Positions 1 through 13,930 of a stretch of 64,000 bases of DNA are shown piece by piece. The notes below the pieces were generated by a model. That model did not search any database, had not been told where the DNA came from, and saw only the letters and a program-made list of their open reading frames with translations. The stretch covers positions 9,289,001-9,353,000 of the forward strand of contig CM054182.1 in NCBI GenBank assembly GCA_028829895.1, given 5' to 3'. The position numbers were made by a program, and so were the translations under genes. The number at the start of each line of letters is the position of its first letter. The stretch's first letter is position 1. This DNA comes from Sinotaia quadrata. Lineage: Eukaryota; Mollusca; Gastropoda; Architaenioglossa; Viviparidae.

Positions 1-2179
1 ACCAAATATATTTTCTATGGGGAGAGAGGGTCATTGGTTTTGTGAATAGAGAAGGCCCTAAATGTTTCCCCTCTGCTGAATTTGGGTGGATATAGATATG
101 TATAATCTTAAGAAAAATTCGTCTAGCCTGTTAAAATACGTCTTTGGGTAAATTATACTAATTGGATAACATGCATAAAACATTCTGTATGTTTATGTGT
201 GTGTGTTGAGAGGCAGCCTCTAACACCTTATCAACAGGTTTTAATATTTATGTTCTAACCAGACGTAACCATATAAGTTTCGTTATTACTTCTGGGCTTT
301 GGAGGGGGGGGGGGATGCTAATCTACTAGTCTTTTCGTTGCTAGTGTGAGGTAGGTAGAAATGTCTGCTTAATGACGCTTGTACCACGTTTATGGGTTGC
401 TTACTGTTTTTCTTTTTTCCCCTCTTCTCAATTATTTTGATGAGACCAGATCCGGCACATGTGGCGTTTCATTGTCTGTCCCATAGAATAAAATAAGTTT
501 ATGTTTCGCGACCAGTATCACGCTTCAAGCATTTAATTTTCGCAGCGTGATGGATGCGTGTGCAAAAAAAAAAAAAAAAAAGAGAGACGAAGAAAATTAA
601 ATGCATTTCTAAGTTTCTAGCTGCTTACAAGAACACTGCGTGTGTAAATTAGAAACAAAAAAATTGCATTAGTAAGAAGTAGTTTGATAGTTTTTGTCCA
701 GTAGCGCTACAACACGCACACACGCGCATGCGCTTCAAACGTTAGACTGGTTAATTGGTTATCACTATCATTTGCCTATTAATGCTGATTTTAGGACTAG
801 TTAAATTTTCTTTCGTTAAAAGTACTCAAACATCACCATTGTCAGTATGATCCTTTGGTTGACGTCTTGGTTGACGTCATGGTGACAAATACGAACACGC
901 ATGAATATTCATATAGCTGTATAACATTGTATTTCACTTGCTAATACCATTAACGATGTTTGGCCTACATATTACTGATGATATTAACTATGCATTGCTA
1001 ATGACATTAATGATTATTGAAGGTTGCTAATGACATTGTTTATTGTTAATGAGTTAAATCCACAATTTATTATTTTTTTTTTAAAATTAAAAATACTCTC
1101 TGGATAAATATTTATAATTAAAAAAAAACGCATATGGCTTTTCTGAGAACTCTAAATCGACCTTCATTTTGCATATGTAGCACACAAATTAAAAAAAAAA
1201 AGCTACCAAAAACATTAAAAAATTAAATGCAACATACTTGAAGTTTTACGTATAAACTTATAGTTGTATTTAAAACCAAAGTCTTGTCACACAGATTGGA
1301 GAGTGCTGAACAGTATGCCTACTTTTATCACTATTAAATACACAGATGACCAAGTGATTAATAAAAAGTTACATTAGAAATTGACAGTTTGTGCTCGTTA
1401 AAATAAAGGTGGTATTAACATACAAATATTTTTTTATTAGGTAAGTTATTATTACATTATTATAATACAGCGTGAGGAAAGAAAAACAAATCCTCATGGT
1501 CACTAGTTCCATTAAATACACTGCACTATAGCTCTACATACAGTTTTTATCTTTAAAAGTACACAGCTAGGGGCTGGCTAATAAACAGTAATATATATAA
1601 ATTTACATATCATTTTCTACGAAAATAATTATTGCCATTCCCGTGGTAACTTTTCAAACAGCTTCGTTCAGTCCTGGTGCGTTTTTGTCAAAGTCCGACA
1701 TGTCATCTGTCACTTCTGTAATTTCGCCATAGAAGTATAATTAATATCGGAAATATAACTCTGTGACACCATTTTGAGAACAGTGCATTATCATTTCCTG
1801 TTTACTGAGAAACAGTCGCTTGTATGGCCATTATGTCATTTCAAGTTCGGCTCTTAGTCAAGCTTTAATTAAGTGGTAAGGCCGTCTTACCACTGCATTG
1901 CATAATAATTGGCTCTGGGCATAACATTTTGTAAATATATTACTTATTGCGCGCTAACTAATAATAAAAAAAAAGAATGTTTTTAAAAAAAAAAAAATCA
2001 TATATGACAAAGTTGATTTTACAAGTGTAGTGGCTTACTTGTCACCCGATTACCTGTAAACATCTTGCGCCGAAATTTGCTGACCCCTCGTAAATTTGAA
2101 TCCCAAACTAAGAGTAGGTGTGTAGAGAAAGCAAAGTTAAAAAAAGAAGTTCTACAAGCAGATTGTCTTAATTTCGTAT
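1..2179. other. AT-rich non-coding DNA
   Basis: Short homopolymers only (G run near 304-314, A runs near 565-581 and 1981-1997). A full CRE-type palindrome TGACGTCA lies at 872-879 beside a second TTGACGTC; no gene context supports function. Confidence 0.6.
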
Positions 2180-2232
2180 CTACAATAGTACTCTACAATA
2201 GTACTCTACAATAGTACTCTACAATAGTACTT
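2180..2232. repeat. 13-bp tandem repeat, 4 copies
   Basis: Exact copies of CTACAATAGTACT. Confidence 0.9.
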
Positions 2233-3152
2233 TGCACACAGTCGATGATGTTTTCACGGCGCTGTTGCAGGAATCTTTGAAGACTTTATGTGCTAATAAA
2301 TAATCACTGATAATTAATTTAGTGCAAGGGACTCCGGACACACACAGTCGACATTAAACCTACTTTCTCCACAGGTTAAACAGTACGATCACACATTTTT
2401 GCCCACCACCATTCACCAACCACTATCCCATCCACCATTCATAATTTCGCCCACTGTCACCCAACCATTGTCGAACCCACCTCATCTTAGTTTTGTTTTG
2501 AGAAGACTGATTCATATTTTCGCCCACCGTCAGTCACCCAGCCACTATCGAATCCACCAGCAGGCAGTCCACCACGCCTCAGACGTTTTTCCAAAATGAA
2601 GATTGGTTTTATCACAATATTCGTGCAAGGTACCGGAGATCTCCGATAAATGTCTGTAATATGGAGTGTTTTACCATACCCGACATAATTGACCTTGCGG
2701 TGGAATGGTCTTGCTAATCAGAAGTGAGAGATGGAAAAAGAAAGAGAAAAGAAATGTATGGGTTGGGTCTTTAGTATGACATTTTAAAATGTTTCTGTCA
2801 AGCGCAGTTTGAACAGTGTTGCAGTGCGTTTGTGTTTTTGTCTGTAACATCTCTCGCTGTCGGCCATACTTGCCTAGCGAAGGAACGCCCTGCATTTTCA
2901 GGATTTGGAACGTAGGTTATATTCCCTTGCTGTACAGAGCATGTTTGCCCATATCTGGACATTCTCTTTTCTAGTCTTATCTGGAATAGTTGAAGATGCT
3001 CTCCCATGCTTGGTCACTAAACTAAAGTGTGTGTGTGAGTGAGTGAAAATAAATGTCAACAAAACGGCAAACACTAGCCGGCCATAAGTTTAGATCATTT
3101 CCCTGTCCTTGCATTTTAATTGGCTTAACTGCCGAGTTAAACTCGTGCTTGC

Positions 3153-3216
<64 letters not shown>

Positions 3217-3484
3217 GGGGGGGGGGACTGGTATACACCATTAACTCGGTAATCTGTGTTCCCGTCCCAGTATTGCATGTGGTTCCTTCCAACGCATTGC
3301 GAGAGTGAAATGGACATAAATGCTGATGGAATACAATTCCACATTTTCTTGGTTTAATCAGATTTTTAATCTATCATCATTTGCTGACATAAACATAATA
3401 GAAAAGCGGCGATCAGCATTTATATTATAGTGACGTAATTTGAGTTATTCATTTCGAAGACATAAGTATTACTCTGCTCATCTC

Positions 3485-3530
<46 letters not shown>

Positions 3531-5098
3531 CGCGAGCGCGTTCTCTTGATATTTTTCTCTGAAGTAACAGGAGATGTACAAACATTTGAAACAAAGGTGT
3601 CATTATTTTTAACAAATGTTTTTTGAGATCAAAAAGTATTTATTGAAATAAATAACTTTTGATCTTGTTATAATGTAAGCTCTGTATACGAACTAAGCCT
3701 TGACCTTCTCTACTCCCAGGGTGTCCCTGGAGGGCAAGGCTAGCTTCTGCTCTCCTTCTGGCATTAACGCGGTCCGGCTGTTTCCCTTGGAAATGGGCTC
3801 GCAGACTTGGAAACAGCTTCCACGTGTTTAGAAGTATAGAATAATCTTCCACTTGTTTCGTAATATGTTTCCAGTTTGCTATTTATTTGGTTCGGTTGTG
3901 TGGTCTGGAAGAAAAGTTGACGCTCCTAGTTCCTGCTTCGGGTTTGTGGGTGGTGTGTGGAGTGGGAGAGTGGGTGTTTAAAATGTTACGTCAACAAAAC
4001 CTACAATAGAGTTACATTATTTTGTTTTCGAAACTATAAGAATACATTGTTCATTTACTTATTTTGAAAAATTTACACTTGTACATTTTATTAAATCAAT
4101 CTTCTAATTGTACGAAATTACTTATTATCTGTTTGTGATGGATGGGTGGATTTTTATGACTATGGATACTGGTCTCCTGTGCCAGACTCCACTGTGATTT
4201 GATTAGTCAGGTACTAGACAGATTTAGGTTCACACCCAGTTTTATTCAGTCATGCCTCGGCAATTGTAGAGAGTTGAAAGAATAAACAGAAGAATTTGTT
4301 GAACGAATTGGTGAAACATGTAACAGTAAGGAATGAGACTATTGGCTGCTTAATAAAGACGGTGAAGCAAAGACCAAACAATGCTACAATTGGCACAGTA
4401 GAAATGCACAGATTGTAAATAATACTGTAAAAAAAAAAATTATTGTGTAATTAGTTCACTCTCTGTGGTGAATACACCTTGATGAGAGTCGGTAAGGCTG
4501 CACTGTTAAGATATAACTTGCAGTGTGTTATCTCTGCTGAGGAGGATGACTCTAGAACAGTTTTAGTCTTGTAGTTGTAGAGGATGTCTTCCTGGGCACG
4601 ATTGCTGACTGGCAAATTGATCTATGGTGCTGAAGAATGATAGCCAGTAATAATTGTCCTTGAAAAGGAAGTTGGCAAGGCAGGAGTTAAGGCTTGTGTA
4701 CACACTTTGACTGGGAAGTGGATTATTAAAATGAGGTTCCATCATATGAACTCTTGAAAAAAAATATAGTCACAATTGTTAATTACTTTTAATAGAATGT
4801 GCTTCATTGTTACACTGTATAGTTTGCAGAGCCTTACAATAATGTCACCCAGGTCACCATAACAGAATGACAATACTTTGGTAATAACATTATTAGTACA
4901 ATCCACATGCAAATTATTTACATATTAGCTAAGACAACAATACACAGTAAACAAGTTATAAATAAGAGATTCATTCACATATTTGTAGAGCAGCATTGCT
5001 TACACAGTTGATAACAGAATATGACTGCTAAGTGTTTTTGCAATTATTGCACTTGACAGCACTGAATGTCAAAGGGAAGGAGTATTAGGTTGATGTGT
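2233..5098. other. Non-coding DNA with two microsatellites
   Basis: (GA)n at 3156-3213 runs into a 12-base G run (3215-3226). (TG)n at 3487-3522 shifts to (CG)n up to 3540. No gene is seen elsewhere. Confidence 0.6.
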
Positions 5099-5768
5099 GG
5101 ACACTGCTTGATGTCAAAGTGAAGATAGTGGATATGTACATGACTGGACAGTGCTTGATGACAAAGTGAAGATAGTGGATATGTACATGACTGGACAGTG
5201 CTTGATGACAAAGTGAAGATAGTGGATATGTACATGACTGGACAGTACTTGATGACAAAGTGAAGATAGTGGATATGTACATGACTGGACAGTGCTTGAT
5301 GACAAAGTGAAGATAGTGGATATGTACATGACTGGACAGTACTTGATGACAAAGTGAAGATAGTGGATATGTACATGACTGGACAGTGCTTGATGACAAA
5401 GTGAAGATAGTGGATATGTACATGACTGGACAGTACTTGATGACAAAGTGAAGATAGTGGATATGTACATGACTGGACAGTGCTTGATGACAAAGTGAAG
5501 ATAGTGGATATGTACATGACTGGACAGTACTTGATGAGAAAGTGAAGATAGTGGATATGTACATGACTGGACAGTGCTTGATGTCAAAGTGAAGATAGTG
5601 GATATATACATGACTGGACAGTGCTTGATGTTAAAGTGAAGATAGTGGATATATACATGACTGGACAGTAATTGATGTCAATGGATATGTACATGACTGG
5701 ACAGTACTTGATGTCAAAGTGAAGATAGTGGATATGTACATGACTGGACAGTGCTTGATGACAAAGTG
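5099..5768. repeat. 47-bp minisatellite, about 14 copies
   Basis: Units start GTGAAGATAGTGGATATGTA and end TTGATGACAAA. Most are near identical; one near 5678 is shortened. Because 47 is not divisible by three and the unit lacks minus-strand stops, all three minus frames are open; these are not genes. Confidence 0.95.
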
Positions 5769-6005
5769 ACAACAATACTTGCTTTCAGAAAGGAGACAAC
5801 TCTTAGCTCAATATCCAGTTTGACACAGTGCTTGATGTCAAAGTTGAGCCAGCATTTGACTTTATGTCAAAAAGGAGATAGTGTTACTTGATGTCAAAAT
5901 TGAAGCAAACCGTGACAAGTTCGTTTGGATGTCAAAAGTGGAGACAGTACGGTGGTGACAAAATGGAGACAGTTCGTGACTAGATGTCGAAATGGAGATT
6001 AGATC
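5769..6005. repeat. Decayed continuation of the 47-bp array
   Basis: Scattered TGATGTCAAA and GGAGACAGT blocks continue at irregular spacing. Confidence 0.5.
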
Positions 6006-6233
6006 ACTGCAGAGCGAGGGGTATGTGGTGGTGGTGGTGTGTGTGTAAGTATGGCGTAAAGCGAAAGTGTTACTAAAAGGAATTGAGCTTAATATGCTAA
6101 ATACATTTTCCATGCTCACCAGTGATAGTTTGTTTCAGTTTGTGTCGGCAACGTATATAAACCGATTTGTCAGAAATATGACCCACATGGAGAGTTGAGT
6201 TGTGTAAACAGCGAATGAATGCAACAAGACACT

Positions 6234-6236
<3 letters not shown>

Positions 6237-6301
<65 letters not shown>
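6237..6301. repeat. (TG)n microsatellite
   Basis: Uninterrupted TG dinucleotides. Confidence 0.97.
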
Positions 6302-6302
<1 letters not shown>

Positions 6303-7393
6303 CTCAGCATACTTTTGGCTTAAAAAAATCTGAGAACGAGCTTTATGGGGAGGGGGGAGAGAAAAAAAGAGCGAGTTGTATAGGCTGAAATGGCACCAAC
6401 TGTGTGGCATATTTGAAGGCTGAGATAGAGTTAATAGCATATTATATTCCCAGGCGTTGAATCAATTTTGCAGATATTCCTTTAATAATTGACAGTGTTG
6501 TTGTTTTTCTCTCCCTCCTGATCATTTGTCACATGGTGTCTGGTATGCCTGCACAGTACGGGTGGATTTGAAACTGGCTACCCGTGAAAGACAGCACGCT
6601 GCGCAAGTGCTTCCCCCCTTTTCCCAGTTCGCGTCGCCTAAGCCAGCATGCTGTGACAGTGTGAAACCCCGTACCCAAACAACACATGGGGCGCGTACCC
6701 GTACCGCCACCCTTTATGTCAGGGCAAAAATAACAACAAAAACGAGAACTGAGTTGTGCTGTTCCATTTAATTGCTACGGCTTCAGAGAGTTATGAAGGT
6801 AACATGAAACACAGTCATTGGTTAGTCTTTTGAGACTTGATGACATAAGTCACTTCTTCTCGGGACATTGATGTGAATATGGTCCTCTCTTAATCTTTTG
6901 AGGTCATGATGAGATTGCGTGAACACAGACCTCGTTATATATATATATTTTGGGGTGGGGGTGGGCTTGGGTGACAGTGAATATGAACATAGGCGTCGAT
7001 CAGTCTTATGGGACCTGGATGACGCAAGTAGTTTTTAGTTTTTTTCTTACTGTCTGTTCTTTCCCAATGTCCCATAGAAATTAGGATTAAACCGTCTCGT
7101 CTGAGTTAATCATACGCTTTTCTTTTGGACTAGACAGCATTATTTCATAAATATCAATAGATCTGGCTAGAATTCTTTTAGCTAGACAAATTATTTCATA
7201 TTGATATCAGCAATGTAGTTTCTTCATCTTCTCCCCATTCGCTTTGCGAGTCTTTGCATTGTTAACTTAGTTTTAAAGCTACACCCGATATCCTTCCTCC
7301 GATTAACGTCAGCCCACCCTACCCTTTGTTTGGTTAACTTAGTTAGAATCTGTGCTTTCCATTGCGTTCTCCTGCATCTCCCCTCCTCTTACT
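6302..7393. other. Non-coding DNA, no feature seen
   Basis: Includes a GC-richer patch at 6590-6720 open on both strands for about 60-80 codons, with no recognisable protein. Confidence 0.5.
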
Positions 7394-7401
7394 CCTCAAA
7401 T

Positions 7402-7871
7402 CAGGGGTCGGGAACCTTTTTGTCTGAGAGAGCCATGGACACCATATATTTTGAAAAATAATTCTGTGAGAGCCATACATTATGTTTAAAACTAAAAATT
7501 CAAGTAAACGTGTGCATTTTTGTGTAATTTCAACACTAAAAGTACAATAATTATGTCTCTGAATTCATTTTAATAACATTGTTATGCTGTTGCTAATCCA
7601 TATTGAGTATTTCTTACCATTAATGCGACTTATGGTGCTGCATGGCTTTGCTGATGGCTTTGTAGTCTGGTTGATACGTGGTGAGGTTAAGCTTCATGCA
7701 AGCATTGAGACTTTAGTAGACAAATAGCTCATTTGTAGAATGAAATATTGATATGCAAATAATATGTAGATCAAAGGAGTCTTTTTTTATAATCGAACAT
7801 TTGTCTGCGAGCCAGATGCAGCCATCAATAGAGCCACATCTGGCTCGCGAGCCATAGGTTCCCGACCCCTG
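7402..7871. mobile_element. Non-autonomous hAT-type transposon (MITE), 470 bp, with intact ends
   Basis: The ends are a perfect 16-bp inverted repeat, CAGGGGTCGGGAACCT at the left and its complement at the right. The element is flanked by an exact 8-bp duplication CCTCAAAT (7394-7401 and 7872-7879), the size made by hAT transposases. Near the right end, GCGAGCCAGATG and CATCTGGCTCGC form a hairpin. No transposase frame is present. The terminal sequence resembles widespread animal hAT families. Confidence 0.92.
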
Positions 7872-7879
7872 CCTCAAAT

Positions 7880-10800
7880 GAATGTCAAACCAGCCCTTTG
7901 ATTTTTTTTAGCAATTGAGTGGTGAGTTTGTTTTAGCTTACTTCCTTGAAAAGACGCATTAAGCAGTCTACAGTTGTGCACGATTTTATAAAAACAATAT
8001 TGTTGGCGCTTTCTGCAGCAGTGTTGAGCACTTGAGATGTTGTTAAATTCAATCATTCGTCTTTTAAAAAAAAATTTACTATGTTAGGCTGTCCATCAGA
8101 ATGGATGGATGGGGGAGAAAAATGCGCTGTTAATTAGGATTTACTCGTAGCCAACGGCAGTTTGGACTGCTCATTAATATTCTTATTAAACTATTGGAGA
8201 TTTTTGTTGTGTTTTTTGTTGTTTAGGTGTGTTACAGTGAGAGTAGTGAACAAGAACCCTTGTTCATTTCTTTAATGAATAAAACTAGTGCATATAATGT
8301 GAATTACAAGGTTTGAATAACTGTACAAAATAGTAACAACAACAACAGCAATAACAAATAATAGAAGAAGCATTCAGCTGAATATTCATTTTGTTTCAGT
8401 GTGTCATATTTTGTGTGAATGTGTCTTAATATTTGAATAATCATTGACACATGTAGCTATTAGAATGAATAGTCACACATAGTATGTGTGTATGTTAAAA
8501 TATATTAAAGTCCACACTGAAGCTGCTGGATTATTAAAATAAATTCTGACACACTGTAACTTTTGTGGTAATGGAATAAAGCACTGAAAACTTCGTATTA
8601 TTAGAATAAACACTAATACTATTATATAACAGCCTTAGCATTAGTATAATAGTATGTCATTGTGAGAACTCGGACACAATGTGATTGTCATAGTTATTAA
8701 TATAAATGCTAGAATATGCTGACACAATGACTCACTAACACATTGTGCTTAACATAGTATCATAAATACTTTATGATCACCGTATCTGTGACGATACCAG
8801 AATCAAGTTATGACACTGCAAATGAGAATAAGCTTGGCATATGATTGATTTTATAATAACTGCCTTATTATTACACTTTGAAGGAATAAGAATGTGCATG
8901 TTGTCGTATTTTTGAAAGAAAAACTACGATTAAAAAACCCCAAAACATCTATCTGTGTGTCGAACGGCATTCAACACGCATCCAGACAGCAGTAAGTTTT
9001 CTTTCTCTTGTGTGCATTTGCATTCGAACGTTGATAGTGTGCGAAACCTAGGTTACGGGCCTTGCTGTTTGGCAGCCGACCATTGACAGAATAAAATGTT
9101 GGCTTCTGCGGAGCGTTCAATGTTGTATACGAAACAATGACACGCAGCCTTTAACCTATATTCACACCCGGCCATCCTCAGTGACGGTGCTTTTGACAGA
9201 CCTCAGCACTCCGCAGTTATCATGCACATGTATACCATATTATTTATTTGAAACAGCACCAGTTGATTTCCTCTTGGTCCTTTGTTGGTTACATTCTTTG
9301 ATTGCCCGGTACAAAGCTGATAAATAGCGTTTCTTTTTGCCTGGCACACAAACTCACATTCAATATGCCAGCCATAAGCTTAAGCTGAAATCGATGTCGC
9401 TTGAATCTTATCCCCCCTTCCCTTCCTTTGTGGTCCATTCTCTTAGAAAGACCTCTCGCGATCTGCATGCTGGAAGCTCAAAATCGATGTCCCGGAAACT
9501 GTCCCCCACCAGGGGCCATCACTCATATCTGCTGGCCAAATCGCCCAGCCTCTAGCAACACGTGTGCAGCGATAGCAGCACGTTAGAACGCCTAACCAAG
9601 CCGACCCACACGGGCGTTCGTTGACGTCGAGTGACGAGTGGGCGACGAGCAGGGGGTACCCTTGCCCGATCCTCTTTTCTTTTGTGCGGGTATCCTGAGA
9701 GCTCGAGCTAAGCGCTCAGGCATCGGGGTCCCCAAGCGACAAGGTCAGGTGTCGACCGGCACTGTTTAGGCGGCACGCCAGCCATTTTCTCACCTGTCAT
9801 TAGAGCGGTGTCACATTTCCACCAGTCGATTGTCGGTCCCCTGCCTGTTCGTTTAACCGTAAATAGATCGCACGGTGTTCTGTGTTTGCTCCAAGTGGTG
9901 ACTTTGTGCATGTGGTTTAAAAATTAAACATATCGTTTAACAAAGGTGATTAAAAGTTGTGCTTGACTTTCACTCATTTTAAGAAAAACGTATTTTTTTT
10001 GGGTTCCTTTCCTTCCTATCTATGCCAGTGTGAAAGTGTGATGTGATTATTTTTAATATGTTGTAATGATGGCGAACTGAAGACTGAAGGGATGATGACC
10101 AGCAGCGTGACAGGATGTTTGTTGAGTTGATGTAATGATGATGATGTAATATATTGATAATCGCATAACAGTAAATTTTGTATTGGAAATCTGACTAGGT
10201 GCATAAGTATTTATTTAATTTTGGATTGGTTAGGAAAAAATAATTAAAATAAAATAATCCGTAGCTACATCGTGTATATCTAGTGATTTTAACCCTCCCC
10301 CAGCCACTAAAATTGAATAATCGAATATAATACCTGCAGGGACAGACAGACAGACACAGAGCGTTGAAGTGGTAATTGTTTGTGATTCTTGAAGGCGTTT
10401 AGCTTAAAAATATGATGGTTAAAAATAATGTTGAGCATTTACAGTCAAAAATCAAAGCGGTTGCTGGTAGGCGGAGAGATCTGGCACTGAAGTGGTCTCT
10501 CAGTTGACACTCTCTTCCTGGCTCAAGATAGGTATTTTCTCAGTCGATATAGGGCTCATTCTCTGGGAAAATGTACCACAAAGGGTTGGTTTATTTGAAA
10601 TGTTTTCTTAAAAATAAAGCATTATGTGTTTACATTCTATATATTCAGAATTGATGTGAGAGATACATAGGATTGTTGCGTGAATTTGTGTTTATTTATT
10701 TTGTAATTATTTGCAATAGAAATTCGTTTTTAACTGAAAAATGGCACCTCTTTTTGTTACATTGGTACACATAGCCATTTTCTTTACTTTTCATTGTTAT

Positions 10801-12149
10801 AAATAATCCAACAAATTTACCGTATCTTAGAAGCGATGATACATTACAAACGGCCAATTTTATAAAGAAATAATGTTTTTAAAAGGCAGATTCTTCGCAA
10901 GCTTAGTTCCAAAACTTTTATTCTTTCTCACCAAACATCGATATGTCACATGAACATGCCTTGTGGAATTAATTAAGTTTTTTTTATAACAGAAGTATTC
11001 ATAAGCTAATGTTTTTCAAATTTATACTTTATATTTAGAAACAATTCAGTTAGGAAAACTAATTTGACATCGTTTCCTGTTTATCATGTTACAGCGAACC
11101 TAATAAATATATAAATATAAAATAATGACGATAATATCGTGAACTACTTTTTATATTGTTCAAAGGCGCCATATTCTGGGAAGATAACTCTCATGTCATT
11201 TTGTCTTGGTGTGATGAGTTTCAGTACCAAATAAGAAATATAACTTTCGTTTCTATTAAGATCACATTGTTGCAACAGTGAAGGCGGAAAATTTTTCGGA
11301 ATCATCGATGTTTCCAAACAGCTAAGATTTCTGATAATCTCGAATATTTTGATTAAATTGATTAACATCGAAAGTAGCTTACATATTTATGTACATATCC
11401 ATGTGGTTTCTTTTGCATTTAAAGTTTCACATAGCTGTGCGTGTTTTAAACCTGAGCGAGGGAGTTAGGAAAAACTTGTGAATTACATTCAAGAATAGAA
11501 ATATCACAAGAAGGCGTATTAAAATACATTATATTTAAATAAATACTTTGTTGATTACTTTGGTGGAGTAAATTTGCCTATCCCTGTTTCTAGACTTAAT
11601 TGTTTTATAAAAGTAATGAGAAGTTTTATAATGCATTTAGTGAAGCGAAAAGTGTAGCGTGTTAAGATGGTGTAGCGAGAGGTCTCGCTTGTAAAAATAT
11701 AGTGTTGTGAGAAATTTTAAATTTCTAAAAAAAAAAAAAACGTGGTAAAAAAAAAATCAGAACAACGCAAAACGTATTTGCGAACAGCAGAGATCGTAGA
11801 AATGCCTTTAAATCGATTAGCTCTTTGAACGCCATTGGACATTTCCATAAAGCAATATTATAGTTGCACTTTCTCGATCGCTCTCCGGAGCAGCGAATTT
11901 CATTAGTCATTGACTAGCAATGTCGCTTGTCACGTGCTTCAATGTTGCCCTTGTGTCATTATTTGGTGTTTGCACGCGATAAAACCATTTCGAGATTGAT
12001 TTTTTAATTTTAAAGTCGATATTTTATGGTCGTGAGCGTGAATTTGAAATAACACTGATTTTGCCTGTTTACTGTTAATAAAAAAAAATGTGCCGTTGGT
12101 CACCCACGTGTTGAAAAGAAAGGCCATACCACTCTCCTCTTCCGAAGCT
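7880..12149. other. Non-coding DNA with one GC-rich patch
   Basis: AT-rich except 9590-9860, where CpG is frequent (GTTGACGTCGAGTGACGAG, GTGTCGACCGGCAC). That patch could be regulatory or an untranslated exon, but no splice pattern decides it. Confidence 0.45.
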
Positions 12150-12603
12150 GGCTTTCTGTTGGAGATTTCACACGAGAATTAAAGCGAGTCAGTGTTTAGG
12201 ACGCTCTTATGGAATCTCGCCCCGTCTTTTCTCCAGCTGTCAAAAACGTCCGAGATCTTGCCGTCGATGGCTTCCATTTTTCATCAGCCTCCATAGTGAA
12301 ATTTCTCACTCTCCCTAACAAGAAGTGTTCCCCACCCTCTTCTCTCCCCCCCCCCCCTCTACTGAAAAGAACGACCTTCTTTCATCCATTGTGCCGCGGC
12401 AGATTGACACTCGGGCACCGAGCCGAGGTGTCGGGTGGGAGATATTGTTTGCAGCTTTTGTGGAGCCGTTTTAATAACCGGTGTTAGAGGCAATACGTTT
12501 CTACCACACTCGCGCATAACGAGTCTCGTCTCGCGAGTCTTTGTCTCTTGTCAGTGAATCGAGAGACGATGGAGAAATATTTGACACTGTGGAAGGACGG
12601 AAG
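12150..12603 (+). promoter_or_regulatory. CpG-richer block ending in a strong splice donor; candidate first exon
   Basis: Between 12150 and 12603 CpG is frequent (GCCGCGGCAG, GAGCCGAGG, CTCGCGCATAACG), unlike the flanks. An ATG at 12569 opens 11 codons and then GGAAG|GTGAGT at 12603/12604. The phase (two bases over) does not fit the receptor exon at 29841, so the ATG cannot start that protein directly. As an untranslated first exon it could belong to the receptor, 17 kb downstream, or to another gene. Confidence 0.25.
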
Positions 12604-13246
12604 GTGAGTGGGATATGATTTGCGACGAGTACTGGCGGCGAAAGAAGAGTTGGGAGGGTGGGGGAGGGGGGGGGGGCGCAGAGGGATAGATGTATTAAAG
12701 GTGTTGACAGACGGGTTGATACGCACAGCGTGCCACTGAAAGCGTTTGCGCACTGTGTCGGTTACGTATGGGAAACGTTGAAACGAACAGCTTTGGAGTG
12801 CCAGTCGCTCTTGATTTTTGGAAATTAATTACCGTTAAGTGGTTGTGATTCTGGAACTCTAACCGTACAGTTGATGATGGTGTGACAGGATCGGCTAAGA
12901 ACCATTTAAGCGCCCGCTATATTCTAGAATTTAATTTAAAAAAAACAACAGCCTGCTTTGAGCTCTAGTCAGTTAGGCAGTGGGGAGTGAGCTTCGAAAG
13001 AAAGAACACGATTTATTATTAAAAACTGCATATAGAACACTTGGATTTGTGAAATATTCCATAGACCATATCCATAAATCAGCGCAGCCGAATTTCAAGA
13101 AATGCTCTCCTTTCCATATTAAGCGTCTTTTCTCGTTTTGCATGTGACTTTCAGGGGGACAACAAATGACTGTGTTTGTTGACACGTGGCATGTACTTGA
13201 TCAGTAGAGAGTATGAAGTGTACACTTTGCAGCCTAGAAATGAACG
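12604..13246. other. Non-coding DNA after the candidate first exon
   Basis: Contains a purine-rich stretch (GGTGGGGGAGG and a G run near 12657-12676). No gene is seen. Confidence 0.5.
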
Positions 13247-13292
13247 TATCTATCTATCCATCCATCCATCCATCCATCTATCTATCTATCTC
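13247..13292. repeat. TATC/CATC tetranucleotide microsatellite
   Basis: TATC units, then five or more CATC units, then TATC again. Confidence 0.9.
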
Positions 13293-13609
13293 GTTTGTTC
13301 TACGGTTCACTTTTATACATATATATATTTTAGTCATTCGTTTAATCGTATTCATTCGTTGGCAGTTAGGTTTCCCCAGCAGTTAAGCATTGGGGATTGT
13401 CCCAGCTTGATGTTTCTTTATGAAGCATAGTTGAGGTCGTTGTCATTGAAAGCGGTGCCATAATATTGATATGTTATCATACTTCTTGCATGAAGGAAAC
13501 AAAGATATGAAAGGTCCATTTCCGGTGTGACTTTCGGCGCATGATTGATGACGTGAGCGCAGGCCTGTGTTAAACGCTTTTGTACTTCTCCATTCCCCTT
13601 CCAGTGGTC

Positions 13610-13930
13610 AGTTTCTTCAGTCTCTCTTTTCGTCTAGCTTTCTCTTCTCTCTCTTTCTCGTCTCCTGTATCTTTCCTTTCTTTCTTCTCAGCCTTTCTCT
13701 CCCTCTTATTTCGCTATCTTTCCTTCCCACGGTGTGCATGTGTTTGTAGCAGTGCGTCTGCGTCTTTTCTCTCCTTGGCTCTCGGATTCTTGCGGTCTTT
13801 TGTCTCTTTCTCACTACCTTTTCCCTGTGTTTTTCTCTTTCCTTTTCCTCCGTCTTTCAATCTGTCACTTTCTTTCTCTCTTTCTACATGTCTCTTTTTT
13901 TGCCTGACTTTGTAACTTTCTTTCTCGCCG
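13610..13930. repeat. Long pyrimidine-rich tract
   Basis: About 300 bases mainly of CTTT, CTCT and TCTC words on the + strand. Open frames on it are compositional. Confidence 0.7.

Noticed and set aside
872..879. CRE palindrome TGACGTCA (also at 23241-23248)
   Set aside because: An 8-base word with no promoter nearby is not evidence of regulation.
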